DNA of 64,000 nucleotides, from the NCBI GenBank assembly GCA_012295275.1, contig CM022669.1, positions 9,858,489-9,922,488 on the forward strand. Direction: 5' to 3'. Each line of letters starts with the position of its first letter. The stretch's first letter is position 1. The position numbers were made by a program, and so were the translations under genes. Positions 48,516 to 64,000 of this stretch are shown here, in pieces. The notes under the pieces are model-generated. The model saw only the letters and a program-made list of their open reading frames with translations, made no database searches and was not told the origin of the DNA. Source of the DNA: Chrysomallon squamiferum (Eukaryota; Mollusca; Gastropoda; Neomphalida; Peltospiridae).

Positions 48516-49204
48516 TGATACAAAAGACTGAAACTCTACTACCTAAATTAAATGGTGGCATTTTGTTTTTTTTCTCGACATTTGAATTCACGTCAGTGTA
48601 AATAAACCGACAGGTCCCAGAATAAATACACACTGTTCCAAAAAAAAAAAATATAAAAAAAAAACACACGTTAGAATAGGACTGTTATTTATTTATAAGC
48701 TTTTCAACAAACACTTTAATCAGCAGTCGCCTATCAGTGGCTGGGAACAAATGAGACCTTTCAGCAGTGCAAAACAAAGCGAAAAAAACCCTGAGTTGCG
48801 TATCTAATTAATACAGAGCAACAAATACACAAATGCACATATTATACTTAAACACACAAATCACAAATACACACACACACACACACCCATACACCCACAC
48901 ATATATTCAGTATATATGTTATGGTGCCACATACACAGTTAACATATAAACGCCAGTGGGCGTGTGTGGGTGTGAATTTGAGTTAGATACGTGTTGATGT
49001 TATCTGCCTTAACGTGGAAACGGTTATCTGAAATAATCGCTACATTCCTCAAGTTAGATTATATCTCGATCTAACCAGTTCTCCAAGACGATAGAAATGC
49101 ATTTACGTATATAAAACTTTTAAATATATCTTACAGCTAATTGAAAAAGCAGTGATAAACAAATAGATAAATAAAATAACGAAATATTTCATTTTTACAT
49201 CAAA

Positions 49205-49233
49205 TTTATTGTAGTAAAAAACGATGACAATAT
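49205..49233 (-). terminator. Poly(A) signal and 3' UTR element, gene 10
   Basis: On the minus strand, ATATTGTCATCGTTTTT (49233-49217) is followed by AATAAA (49210-49205), as in genes 7 and 9. Confidence 0.8.
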
Positions 49234-49283
49234 TGTATATGCTGGGATTATGCATTAAAAACAAAGCTAAGAACATTGTGAAT

Positions 49284-52231
<2,948 letters not shown>

Positions 52232-52289
52232 GTTTGTGTGTTGTTGAAGTCAAATAAAACGGTGAATAAAATGCGTCTTGTATCTGCTC

Positions 52290-52355
52290 ACGTAGATAGA
52301 AACTATCGCTGTGAGATGAAAATGTGAGGTTGAAACATGTGATCTTGTACTTATA
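52290..52355 (-). promoter_or_regulatory. Core promoter and leader motif of gene 10
   Basis: TATAAGTA on the minus strand (52355-52348), preceded by GGTGGATACCT as in gene 1. The leader has CTCACAGCGAT and ACGTGAGCAG (about 52317-52287). Confidence 0.8.
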
Positions 52356-53266
52356 ACCACCAGGTATCCACCAACACCCGCGTGTCCAGGTTACAGGTTG
52401 CCAGGCAGGTGGACACTAACAGGTAAATCGATAATTGCGTTAATTATATCACCTGAGAAACATATTACTTGCCTGGACATTAATCTCGATGCTTGGTTGA
52501 ATAGGTCAGATTAGATTTGACTGACCAGGTCTCATAACAAAAGGTGAAGATTGGGTTTCTGTTTTTCAAGACTGTTACGTAAGAGTGTTGGTTACAACAC
52601 GAGTTAATTCTCTGTAATTAAGCTAGAGGCGAGTCTGTAGTTGAAACTGGAAGACGAGCTATGAAATGATTTCTGACTTTTAATTAATTTATTTAATGTG
52701 TTCTGTATGGCGTAGTATCTCTCTGACATACGAACATACACATATATGCCTACACACATACACATACACACATTATCCCATATATGTTTATATGTATATG
52801 CATGATACATGTTTTTATGTATATGTGTGCGTGCGCGCGCGCGGGCGTGTTTGTGTGTGTACCACGTGGCTCTTTATCATTTTCCCTGTTATGCATACTT
52901 TCCCTCTTTAAACTCTCATTTCTTTCTTATTCTATGTCATTCTGGTTATTTATTTATTTATTTATTTATCTTTCACGTAATTTGCCTCAATTATTTATAA
53001 ATCATTATTTATCAATAGTAAAATATACTATACAATGGCTTTATCCTGCCTGCACTCAACATAGACTTCCAGTCAGCTTCATTAAAGCTCTTTTCCTGTT
53101 CCAGTTCGGATCAAAATTAAATAAATAAATAATCCTTCCGCTAATAACATACGTGTCGTTTTACATACTTTTTCGTTTTGAAAGCTGTTTTATTCTTGTA
53201 TCTTTTTAAGCAAACTAACGAGATTGTACGATCAAGTCAACATAATCAGTACTCAGTATATCGATT

Positions 53267-53505
53267 CCTGTTAAATTATCTAGATATATTTACTCCTGTT
53301 TATTGTCTAGACGTATTTACTCCTTAAATTATCTAGATGTATTTACTCGTGTTAAATTATCTAGACGTATTTACTCCTGTTAAATTATCTAGATATATTT
53401 ACTCCTGTTAAATTATCTAGATATATTTACTCATGTTAAATTATCTAGACGTATTTACTCCAGTTAAATTATCTAGATATATTTACTCATGTTAAATTAT
53501 GTAGT
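53267..53505. repeat. 28-base minisatellite
   Basis: About eight units built on GTTAAATTATCTAGA, then TATATTTACTCCT. Variation is mainly at two sites (GATATAT or GACGTAT; TCCT or TCAT). Two units are shortened or altered. Confidence 0.9.
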
Positions 53506-53935
53506 GTCTTTGTAAAATAAATATTGTAATTCTAAGCAGGATGGATGCCCAGTAAAAAGTGCTTCGATTTTAATTTTAATTATAAGTAGAATTAAATGGC
53601 CACCTGTCTTTTCTCATGTTTTTATTTTCAAGCTGACATTTTTACTGATGGTGTAAAGACATCATTTCACTAACCGACTGTTAGAATGTTAAAAAGTTAA
53701 TTACGTATCAGGTTGGTATAATTATGTTTATGCTCCTTCTGAAATGTACTTCGATATCAGTTTAATAAAAAGATCACGTGGTTTTATATATCAAAAACAA
53801 ATTAATGTTTTCCTAACTGTTATGAATATTTTATTAAAACCGGGCAGGATGTTTGTACTGGATAATATCGGATTTAATGGCCATACAAAATTAATACATC
53901 AAAACGCAATTGTACATGAATATTTATTTTATCGT

Positions 53936-53938
<3 letters not shown>

Positions 53939-54018
<80 letters not shown>
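53939..54018. repeat. (CT)n microsatellite
   Basis: About 80 bases of CT followed by TTTTTTTCAG, which would look like a splice acceptor. Confidence 0.95.
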
Positions 54019-54024
<6 letters not shown>

Positions 54025-54025
54025 C

Positions 54026-54252
54026 AGTAACTCACGCAACCCACACCTTTAGTAATGCGCACCTATACTGACATTGTTATGTTGAATTACGAAAAAGGCG
54101 GACCTCGGGAAATGACTCCAGTCTTCTCTCTTGTTCCCATGGAAATAGTTAAATCATCCGCGGCGTCTAGTGACATTTCATCGGACCCAGTCGTCAAAAA
54201 ACTTCTTTCACGGTTATATTTCCTAAAGGGACTAAAATCGATGCACAATTGA
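54026..54252 (+). other. Unrecognised open frame after acceptor-like tract
   Basis: An open frame with Met at 54055 runs to TGA 54250-54252 and encodes 65 aa (starts MRTYTDIVMLNYEKGG) of mixed, non-repetitive composition. It follows a (CT)n-T7-CAG acceptor-like tract. It could be a terminal exon of an unknown gene or chance. No domain, partner exon or signal is visible. Confidence 0.2.
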
Positions 54253-54417
54253 CGAATTTGGCGAGGGCACTTTCACAAATTAAAATTATCATGCAAATGA
54301 CAATAATGGTTGATTGTGTGCAGTCTGATCTGAAAATTGGGAATTAATTTTTTTTTATTTTATTTTGTTTTTTCTTTCTTGACAAACTACAGATATGTTA
54401 TTCGGAAAGTGTTGCAT

Positions 54418-54448
<31 letters not shown>

Positions 54449-55139
54449 TTTGTTTGTTTGTTTACTTATTTATTTATTATTATAATTATTATTATTACCA
54501 TTATTATTATTATTATTATTATTTGTCAAATTATTAGGGGTTCGCCAAACAGTTTAGGCAGTAGTTGCAGTAGTAGTAGTTGCCGTAGCATTAACAATGG
54601 TAATAGTTACAAGTGGTAGTATTGTTTTGTAATGACATCATTAATCATCTGTTTATTGTTTATTGAAATGTCAAATGACAATAAAAACATAACATAATAC
54701 ATTGTATATATAAAATGATACTGTCATTTAGGCTAATTGGACTAACGACACATATAAAACATATTAATACACACATATGCATTAATTACAGTAGCAGCAA
54801 TAGAAATTGTGGTGGTAGCCGTAGTAGTAGTATCAGTAGTAGCAGCAGTTGTAGAGTAGTTATATTAGTAGTAGTAGTAAGAATAGAAGCAGCAGGAGTA
54901 GTAATAATTGTTGTTGTTGTTATACTAGCAGTAGTAGTAATCGCAATAGTACATACGTAGATATATAGTTTTCTTTATCGACTGGCAAACTTTTATATAT
55001 AATACTGTAAACAATTCTCAATTATATCTACGTTACAGCTTAAAATCATACACCAGTTATTTTAATATTCTTTGGAATAGGAAGCGAAAGCAAATAATCA
55101 AAGAAAACAAAACTAAATAAAACAAAACCCCGCCACCTA

Positions 55140-55560
55140 TCTACTTTCACACCGGCTGCACGTGCAGCCTATCACGTGTCAACCGGATGATCCTCATGGG
55201 TGACGGAACAGAAATCTGCGTACCGACATCCTGTGTTTAGTAGGACCATTGACGATCACTTCTGATTGGTTGTATAGGAGAAAATTATCGGCCGGAACAT
55301 TCCGTCTGGACGGAAATTGTCCTTATGTGATGGACTCGAGAAGAATCCGTTTTGATAGATAGTCTTTCACTCACACCTTTCATATCGCAAATTGCACATG
55401 TTACGAGCTAAGAAAAACAGTTAATTGTGCGAGTATCGATCAGTATTTTTTTTTTTTTCTTCAACTTAATTTTGTTCGAACTGTGATTACAGGAAGTGTT
55501 CTGGACAGTAAATCAGTTGAAAAAAGAAAAATGTCCAGACACTATTTGGTAAATATTACT
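55140..55560 (+). promoter_or_regulatory. Promoter-like region with possible first exon
   Basis: A less AT-rich patch than its surroundings, with CACGTG- and ATTGG-type motifs. Near its end lies a short open start, ATG TCC AGA CAC TAT TTG (55531-55548), followed directly by GTAAAT, a possible donor. No downstream exon can be linked to it within the window. Confidence 0.2.
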
Positions 55561-55661
55561 TTTAGTTTTGTACAGCTTTGATCTGGAATAACGGTGATTT
55601 TTAATGTTATAATAATATTTTTTTTTTGTTTACTTTTTATTTAAAATCAATATTTTTTTTT

Positions 55662-55668
<7 letters not shown>

Positions 55669-55703
<35 letters not shown>

Positions 55704-55716
55704 GTTTATTATTATG

Positions 55717-55767
<51 letters not shown>

Positions 55768-55825
55768 GCTTATTTATGTACGAAATAATTATATTATTGG
55801 AAAATAGACTGGATAAGAATAGTAT
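55669..55825. repeat. (ATT)n tract joined to the dispersed repeat also in gene 8
   Basis: About 100 bases of ATT (with two TTTATT interruptions) run into GCTTATTTATGTACGAAATA and TTATTGGAAAATAGACT, as in intron 2 of gene 8. Confidence 0.7.
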
Positions 55826-56395
55826 TATTATTATATTTTTAATTTATTTTTTAATAATTTTGTTGTGTGTGTGTGTGTGTTTTGTTTTATTATTATTTTT
55901 ATTATTTTTAGGTTATGCGAATGCGATATAACATAAAAAGTTGAAATGACTTTCATCTTAAAACAGAAGTAAAAAATGTCGACATAATATATGAGTGGCC
56001 TGCTAGTTACGTTACCTAACTCTACACAGACTGTGGTGGACGAACACTTCAGCTAACTAAGCATAAGAATAATCAAATTGTTTTGATCGAAATCGATATT
56101 TTTGGACTGTTTAACATCCAGTAGTGGGGCGGGGGGGGAAGTAAAGGGAAAAAAGAAATAACGGAAAGGTGGAACAAATAAATGTGGCTTCCATTAATTT
56201 AGAATTTCTCTTCCATTTGAGAATGGAAAAAAAAAAAAAAAAACAACAAAAATACGTCCCACATAAAATAATGTCGCTTTTCGTTTCTGAATGATTTGCG
56301 AAAGGATTAACACTATTGTGAGATTTATAATAAGGTTTTTGTACTTATGTATTTATTTATTTATTTTAATTTCAGACAATCTGAAATATATGCAG

Positions 56396-56466
56396 CAGCA
56401 GCAACATCAGTAGTAGTAGTAGTAGTAGCTGTAGTAGTAGTAGTAGCTGTAGTAGTAGTAGTAGCT

Positions 56467-56505
<39 letters not shown>
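56396..56505. repeat. TAG/GTA trinucleotide array
   Basis: GTA/TAG repeats with periodic CTG interruptions; the Val-rich ORF here is an artefact. Confidence 0.95.
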
Positions 56506-56679
56506 TACGTACTCATGACTAATGAAGAAAACCTGGTTTTCGCTCACACTTTGTTAATACTTTTATTCATTTTTAATAAGCTGGTGTTACTCAGACATTG
56601 CTATTAAAACTTGATGAAAATTTCTTTTGTGGCCATTCCAGGGAGATTCGGATATAATTAATTACATTATATGATCCAG

Positions 56680-56755
56680 TGGGGCGTATCGAACTCGTGA
56701 CCTATCCTTGCATCAGGAGACTGCTGCACCTTTGAACTGCTTCTCGCTAGCTTAA
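56680..56755 (-). mobile_element. tRNA-like fragment, probable SINE head
   Basis: On the minus strand there is an A-box-like stretch (AAGGTGCAGCAG), a weak anticodon-like hairpin (TCCT..AGGA) and a B-box-like GAGTTCGATAC. The T-arm and acceptor stems do not pair properly, so this is not a functional tRNA gene. Most likely an eroded tRNA-derived SINE. Confidence 0.35.
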
Positions 56756-59513
56756 CCAAAATTAATAATAATTTTGAAAAAAGAAAAAAAAAAAAAAAAA
56801 AAAAAAAAAGATGATCGAACACAGTGAATATTACATATTAATTATGATCATGTAACTTAAAACTACAGAAAGATAAAAAGCCAGAAATAAAACCGGTCAC
56901 GCTGCAGTGGGCACGTAATCCCAGGACCGTGACTGCCTCGGCCATTAGCTAATAATTATATTGAGATAGGTTAGCAAGAGCAGACATCTCTTGTCCTTGA
57001 TCCGTTTTGTGTAGTCATCGCTTATCAATGATTATTACAACAAGATAACAGAACATATGTAATCTGTTTGCGTGATAATAAAAGAGGCACTTTTTCTATA
57101 TAGATATATTCATTATTCAGTATTTAGTGAATAGCTGATAATTTAATAATCATAACTGTTTTTATATGCAATTGTTGTCGATGTTTTTATTGTTCGTAAT
57201 TCTGTTTACACAAATGCCGATATTGTTTTCATTATAATAACGTTATTTTATTTAAGAGCCTTTATTTTCTGCTTGTTTTTTAAATAAACAGTCATTCATT
57301 ATTCGTTAGTTCTTTTATAAATAGTCTGAATGTGAGATTTCTAAAGATGCGTTTGTAATTCGGTATTAGCTTTAAACTTCCATTTGACAAATTATAGGAG
57401 TCTGAACACGGATTCGATCCTAATATATACTTGCCTTCATGAAAACCAAAATTATCTCTTTTCTTTTTTAAAGTCATTAACCTAGCTACAATTTCAACAG
57501 ACAGGCTATACTTACTGCTTGTCCAGGAAAACAAGCTTTAACCCCTATACAAACACGCTATACTCTCTACTTCATTGTTTTTCCAAGAAAACAAACTCCA
57601 ACTCTTATGTAAATACGTGTTAATCCTAAATGAACGCTTTACAGGACGATCATCAAGTAGCCTGTAATTACATTATTAACACGATAAAAAAATGAAACGT
57701 AAATACATTATCTTATTTTGCTTTTAGACTTTAGTGGAGCAAGATAAACAAAAAAGGAAAAGATAACTTAATTGTTTAATCATATTCTTTCCAGATGGTT
57801 AATGATACGCGAAATGGACTTTCATCATCATCGCTCTGAAAATTCATCACTCGAAACCCCCCCCACCATCCTCCACGCGCCTTTGCCAATATCTTCTTCG
57901 CTGAACACGTGTTTGTTTGTTTTTTCATAAGGAGCCGAACTTAAAAGGTTCAGATGCGCTCACAAATGGTTAACTTGCTCCCTGGAGAGTTAAGTGAATG
58001 AAACGAAAGTAAAAATGAAAGTTAACGCTCGGGTGAGTTAATGTGTTTGGAAGTGGAAGAAGATGTACTCTCCGTATTTGATGTGAAACACGTGTCGCAT
58101 TTTGTGTAATAAATACTGTGAGACGTTTCCAATTACTTATCATATTTATTTATTTATTTTAATTATTATTATTTATCATTATTTATTATTAATTTTTTTT
58201 TTATATTGCTATGTTTCAAATGTGTCTGAACCAAACTTCATAAACATTTGAACATCTGTTGACGGAGTCACGGATTCCGAATTTAATATGATTATTACAA
58301 CGTGATGAAAAAAAAGCCTATATGATTTGTTTGCATAGTAACAAAACAGAAATAAAGAAAGGATTGTAATTTGTGTTTCTTTATTTTATGCAAAACGAAA
58401 AACAAATGTGTATTTTATAACTTTTGAATGTATTCAGTCTGTTATATATTTATTCATTCATTATATAGATAGGTAGATAGATAGATAGAATGTCCGTTTG
58501 TTCATATGTATTTATCATTCAAATTATCTGTTTTTCTGTCTCTCATTTATGTTCCTCCAAACTCCATCAGTAAGTCTGTCTGTCTGTCTGTCTGTGTGGC
58601 TGTGTCGCCCTGTCTATATCTAGTTAGCTATCATAATATCTCTGGGTTTTTTTTTCGCACTGCTGTTAAGTATGGGTCTACTATTTATAAACCAATATCT
58701 TACTGATCTGACAACAAAAAAATTGTTCGCTTCAGGCTAAATAAAATTAAACCTGAAATATTTATAAACTGTTGACACATTTCGTAGGGTTCGATCTCTT
58801 CTTTGCACTCAGCGTAAGAATGTCAAAGCAATACGAAACTGCGGCTGGGTCTAACCGCACCCACTTCCGATCATTCTCGAACCAGTCACCCGGGATTATG
58901 TCTTATTGTCTGCACATTTATGCGTGATTAAGCGAAAACTAAAACCCACATATTTATTCATCAACGAAACTCGCCGGACTACAATCCCTAATATCGACAT
59001 AGACGCCCAGTTCCGTTATATAATTTTTTTTGTGTTCTTTCTTTCTATTTTTTCAAATAAGTCGTCCGAAAGGTGATTTGAAATGTAAATACTGGAGTTG
59101 TGCCTCGGGGGGAACCCGTAATGAAAATGTAATTGTTCGTTAAGTTAGACTCACTTGGTCACGGGCAGTGTTTAGATCTATAATCTGATATAAAATGATT
59201 AACGTTTTCTAATGTCGTGATCAATATTTAGATTGTGTGTGTGTTACTCATGTCTGCATTTATATAATTATCATGTGTGTGAATGGTTAGGTGCATTGTT
59301 TGTTTTAGCATATATCATTATTAACAATCGAGGCAGTATGTATTAACGCTGTATGATTATTAGTAAACGATTATGTTTGTATATATTAATGTATATGATT
59401 ATTATGTTTATATTAACGTGTATAATTATTAATGAATAACTGAGTTGGTTTGTTGTGTGTGGGCATATGATTATCTAAAATGACTGTATGTATTTGATGA
59501 TGTATGTAATGTA

Positions 59514-59770
59514 ATTAGTAAATACGTATGTTATGTCATTTTCATTGAATAATTGATATGGATAGGTATATTATATCAATTAATATTTATTTCTTGTGTG
59601 CATTTCTGTGAATTACTGGATGTTTTTGATGTTTGTATGAATATAATTAGTAAATATTTACGTGTTATGTTATTTTCATTGAATAATTGTTATCTATAGA
59701 GATATATTATTTCAGTTGATATTTATTTCTTGTATGGATTTCTGTGAATGATTATATATTGTATGTATGA
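59514..59770. repeat. Imperfect tandem repeat, period about 132 bases
   Basis: The block beginning ATTAGTAAATA at 59514 recurs from 59646. Both copies contain TTTTCATTGAATAATTG and ATATTTATTTCTTGT in the same order. Confidence 0.8.
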
Positions 59771-60115
59771 ATAGTATTTCAGTTAATAATTATGTGTGGC
59801 GTTTATGTATACAATTAATTGTTTTGCTTGTGCTAATGTCTATAATAAAGATATGTGTTATTAGTTTATGTATATAATTTTAATGAATAATGTGATTTTC
59901 AATGTCAATGAATATTTGACATATGAATGGATGCATATATATAGTTCGTGCGTACGTCTGTGCTACAGATAAACGTATGAACGTCCAAATGTAAACGACG
60001 TATTTAGACCACCCCCTTCAAGCAAAAATTTTGAAAATGTTTTTATAACTAATAACTATTGTTAATCGGATCTGAAGACGTTTTTCTAATGCTGTTGTTG
60101 AAATTCTAGTTTTAG

Positions 60116-60179
60116 ATCATGATTCTATTGTTGTTGTTGTCTTGGTCATCATGATTCTATTGTTGTTGTTGTCTTGGTC
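60116..60179. repeat. Perfect 32-base tandem repeat
   Basis: Two identical 32-base units starting ATCATGATTCTATTG and containing a (GTT)n run. Confidence 0.95.
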
Positions 60180-61122
60180 GTTTCAGTATACGACATATTA
60201 ACTGTTTGGAGCACAGTTAACCAAAATTAGTAGCTGATCCTGATGATGTCACTTCCACCGTTTTTAACGACGACGACGACGATGTTGATGCCAGATAGGT
60301 TTGGCGTCTGTAATTTGTTAATTTTGCCGCTCTAGTTGGGATTTAATTATCTGAACACGTCAGTGAAATTCATTTTTTAAGGTCGACTGAGTGTAATCTC
60401 TGATTTAATCGACCGATTTGTGTTCTTAAACATAATTTTTGTCATTAGTCCCTATCTGAATTAACCAACAGATGCATCCAGTAATAATTAGATATTTGTG
60501 AATAGCTTCATTGTACTTATCGCGAAAAGATCATCTGCACTTTAGTAACAATTTGTACCCAGACCTGGCGTGCACCAGTTACATGTCCACCCGAATATTT
60601 CAGCCTTTTCTAAATATAAAATATCAGTCTTGACTGCATTATTCAAAACCCTTTGAATGTTATACGTAAACCAGTTTTAGTAGCCATAAATATATATATA
60701 TATACATATACTTTAACTAATATCGCTTATTAAGTACCAAACATACATTGTTATATATGCTAACGATAATAAATTTGAGAAAGAAAAACAGCTGGCTATT
60801 CCTATCGATTAGCAGTAATGCATGTTTTCTATACACCGTCCTACAAACAGAAAAGCACAACGGTATTCGAACCTCTAGCTACAAAGGGAAATAGTCAATA
60901 GACAATGACTGAATTTTCTCAACCTATGACTCTGTCACGGAGATGGACTTGCTCTTTACATTTATCATAAGCTTTGTTTATTATTGTCTGCTTTTAATAC
61001 ATTTTAGAGCACTTGTTATATTGGGATATACAGCAAAAGAGGAACTGAAAAGAATCGATCGAGTAGTCGTTTCGATTGCATCCGCGTTTTGCTTTTAACA
61101 GGTTATTTATTTGTTTATTTAT

Positions 61123-61125
<3 letters not shown>

Positions 61126-61155
<30 letters not shown>

Positions 61156-61161
61156 CTTCTT

Positions 61162-61192
<31 letters not shown>

Positions 61193-61263
61193 TTATTATT
61201 ATTAGTATTGTTGTTGTTATTATTTGCATGAGTATTAGTATTAGTATTATTACTATCGTTATA

Positions 61264-61298
<35 letters not shown>

Positions 61299-61300
61299 TA
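61126..61300. repeat. (TTC)n and (ATT)n microsatellites
   Basis: A run of about 65 bases of TTC followed by ATT-type repeats; the poly-Leu ORF is an artefact. Confidence 0.95.
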
Positions 61301-61309
61301 AAATTATAT

Positions 61310-62405
61310 ATTTATTTATTATGTTTTGCTTTTTGTTACATAATAATAATTAAACAGGTCGCGATATTGAAGATTTTTTTCCTCTCTTTCACAAATATCC
61401 CAGTGAGGACAGTTTTAGACTTTTGTGAAAAGCAGCTTTGAACTTTAACACAGTCCTGTTGGTTAGTCAGACTGGAAAATTGCTGCTAGAAAACGCTGAT
61501 CGCTTTCAATAAAAACGACAGTTTCGTTTCCTTTTCCTTTTCTTTTTTTTATGACTATTCTCCTTTCTTTTTCCTTTTTGTTCTTTTTATTTCTCTCTTT
61601 CTTTCTTTTTTTTTTTTTTTTCTATTTTTACGTCAAAATGGTCAAAGCAGAAGACATGTTCTGTTTCGTTTCATTTAAATTACAGATCTTTTTGATGCAA
61701 TTTCGTTATGTTTACCATTAGGCAGATTTCGTGAATGTTGGTCGACGCTGATGTTGAAAGAGATAACACGTTTTACACTCAATCTGTGAGAGATGGCTCT
61801 CCGCTTCAGACTTTATGCTACTGAAGATAGCCGAATATCCGATATGCAAATTAAATAGGATCCCGTTATAGAAGCATGGAAACTGTGAAGTAGTATCGGT
61901 TCTGCGACCATAAAGAAAGGAAAAAAATCGCGATTTTTAAGTAAAATAAAAACGGGTTTACAAGAACCGAATAATCATGATTTTAAAGTATAGTTAAACA
62001 GAACGAATTAATGTAGCAAGGATTTTTTTTGTTGGTTTTTTTTGGTTGCATTTTATGTAAAATAGAACGAATAATCATGATTTTAAATTTATAAACTAAA
62101 AAATGTCGTGTGACATTATTCATTTCCTGTTAATGATAATATATCAACCAAAAAAACTACCAAAAAACCCCCCCAAAACGTAGTATTTATTTCTTGTTTT
62201 TAAATTTTATTTAATTATCATTATGTGTTTTTTTTTTTGCTGCTTGAAAAGATTTTACGTGTGAATGAAACCTGTCAGAGTAATCTGTTTTAATATTTTA
62301 TATCTGTTTTTAGAAAAAAATTCTTTGTTTTCCTGTTTTTCCAGTTTGTCAAAAATATTAAACATCAAGAATAAGCATTATTATTTTCAATGGTTTCATA
62401 ACAAC
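61310..62405. other. Non-coding stretch
   Basis: T-rich runs near 61530-61625 and a short duplicated phrase (GAATAATCATGATTTTAAA near 61969 and 62068). No gene signal. Confidence 0.6.
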
Positions 62406-62408
62406 AGT

Positions 62409-62576
<168 letters not shown>

Positions 62577-63194
62577 AATGTTTTCAAGGCTATTAAAAAA
62601 GTTAAGATTCAAATTAATCTTGAAGGAAAATAGGATCGAATGAAACAGAGAAATCAGTTTCTCGCGATCAACGTTCCTTGGTGCATTTCTGCGACACGAA
62701 ATCAAAGAACAAGACTCAAAAGACTGATCACTTTTTAAATTCTGATTTATCGAGCAGATTTCTCCATGCATTTGTAAAGAGCTTGTAAATGAATCGGGCC
62801 ATGCAACAGTCGAGCGAAAATTTAAGCTTTATGCAAATAAGAGAGAATAAAAATGTAAAAAGCTGAAGATGAAAATACAAAATATATCGACTATAATTTT
62901 CATAATTTTTATTAAAATTTAAAAGCTGTACGTAAACGTGGAAGAAACTGTAATTACAAATTTTGACTTCGTTTGTAAAAATATAAAATTAATGCCTACA
63001 GGCGAATTTCAAGTCAGTTATTTTTCAACGGCATTAAGTCATTGTTAAAACTGAGTATATCACTAGCTCAAAATATTGTCTATAAATGTAAGTTTAATTT
63101 TATATTATTCTCCTCAATTCCGAATGAAAAAAACGTCATGTGAAAATCCCAAACGCACACACATTAATATGTACATACTATATGTACATTTAAT

Positions 63195-63210
63195 ACATAC
63201 ATACATACCT

Positions 63211-63253
<43 letters not shown>

Positions 63254-63400
63254 GATAGATAGATATATATATGTATATATATAATATTTATATATATATA
63301 TATGTATATATACATATATATATGTTTACATATATAGTACGTACATACATACATACATATATATATACATTTATAAATATATACGAATATTGAACATATA
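63195..63400. repeat. TA/CATA-rich low-complexity region
   Basis: About 200 bases of TA, CATA and GATA repeats; Tyr/Ile-rich ORFs read through it are artefacts. Confidence 0.9.
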
Positions 63401-63941
63401 TCCATATATACGTTGACACTTAAACACACACATGCATACAAAATAACCTGAAACAAGATTTGTCTTACCCACACAAAGTCATAAACATTATCAAAACTCT
63501 AACCTACTAAACTACTAACACCAGCCAGAAAGAGACAAGTGATCAAGTTTTCTAATTCGTTCTTTATCGAAACAAGGTGCAATACATCCGCTATATTGAG
63601 CTCAAATGGAAATTAAGGACCAGGAAAGGGCAGGGATCAGTAAATTTACAAGTCTGTTTACACAAACAAAATTAACGTGTCAATCGAAAATTCGGCTGAA
63701 GAGACAATAAATAATAAGCGACGCACACATTTCTACGTTGTCTTATTGCGCCTCTGTGTAGTGGATGTTCGGATGATGGATGTCTGTGTGGACAAGGTGT
63801 TGTGATCTAAATACTAGGAAAAAAAGATAAAAGGCCACTGACTAAATCACAGATTATAGAACATCCATCTCCACAAGGTGTCAGGCAGTCACTGGGCCAT
63901 GTCGATCAATACAGTAGAAATAAATACCGTACTTCTCGTGG

Positions 63942-63949
63942 TATAAAAA
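63942..63949 (+). promoter_or_regulatory. TATA-like element at window end
   Basis: TATAAAAA in GTGGTATAAAAAGGAAGG, 51 bases before the window ends. A good TATA context that may belong to a gene outside the window. The tubulin leader motif is not visible in the remaining bases. Confidence 0.3.
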
Positions 63950-64000
63950 GGAAGGAATATTTCGTTAACGACGATCCTTTAATCGACGATTGTTACGTAA

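Larger units (their letters stand above)
52360..55100. other. Right flank, first part: repeats and a weak ORF
   Basis: CA/TA and GT/GC runs near 52730-52860, TTTA runs (about 52948-52970), the 28-base minisatellite at 53267-53505, a CT tract (53939-54018), TTTA/TTTG and ATT arrays (about 54416-54525) and TAG-type arrays (about 54550-54950). No recognised gene. Confidence 0.65.
55830..60960. other. Right flank, middle part: no recognised gene
   Basis: AT-rich DNA with scattered microsatellites, an A run (56783-56810), a 132-base imperfect tandem repeat (59514-59770), a perfect 32-base tandem repeat (60116-60179) and a possible SINE fragment near 60795-60900. ORFs are short and unrecognised. 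Confidence 0.6.

Noticed and set aside
53267-53505. CRISPR-like array
   Set aside because: Units are contiguous without unique spacers and the context is a eukaryotic nuclear genome, so this is a minisatellite.
56680-56755. Functional tRNA gene on the minus strand
   Set aside because: Box-like motifs are present, but the acceptor and T stems do not pair and the anticodon loop is the wrong size. An eroded SINE head is more likely.
58783-58800. tRNA or SINE B box (GGGTTCGATCTC), and a similar one near 57404
   Set aside because: No A box at a suitable distance and no cloverleaf.

Overview
The window is AT-rich, intron-containing eukaryotic nuclear DNA dense in microsatellites (GA, CA, ATT, TAG, TTC and TA tracts). 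Its only confidently recognised coding content is a cluster of ten alpha-tubulin genes. Proteins of invertebrate alpha-tubulin type, TATA-box promoters, AATAAA signals and degenerate tRNA-derived SINE fragments resembling those of molluscs fit a lophotrochozoan animal, most probably a mollusc. That placement is inference, and I cannot name the species.

Layout. Genes 1-5 lie on the + strand as a direct tandem array (start codons near 2036, 8222, 14158, 19777 and 25171; spacing 5.4-6.2 kb). From about 27 kb the order switches to inverted pairs: gene 6 (-), gene 7 (+), gene 8 (-), gene 9 (+), gene 10 (-). This gives three tail-to-tail pairs (5/6, 7/8, 9/10) and two head-to-head pairs (6/7, 8/9). 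Gene 8/9 start codons are only about 0.66 kb apart. All ten share one architecture: a first exon that codes only for Met, then exons of 223, about 302 and about 830 nt, with introns after codon 1 (phase 0), inside codon 76 (phase 1) and after codon 176 (phase 0). Products are 450-452 aa and nearly identical. Gene 5 carries a one-base deletion in exon 3 that breaks the frame.

Exons are homogenised while introns, promoters and 3' ends fall into a few families that are reshuffled between genes. Genes 1, 5 and 10 look like mosaics, which suggests gene conversion and unequal crossing-over across both orientations. A decayed 3' end of another alpha-tubulin gene sits at about 34.05-34.16 kb. Three promoter classes are visible: genes 2-6, genes 1/7/9/10 (with two sub-types), and gene 8 alone. 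Nine of ten genes share a conserved 5'-UTR motif.

The left flank (1-1.9 kb) and right flank (52.4-64 kb) hold microsatellites, minisatellites, SINE-like fragments and a few weak ORFs with no recognisable product. I see no operon, CRISPR, viral or non-tubulin system that I could call with confidence. The novelty here lies in the structure and evolution of the array.
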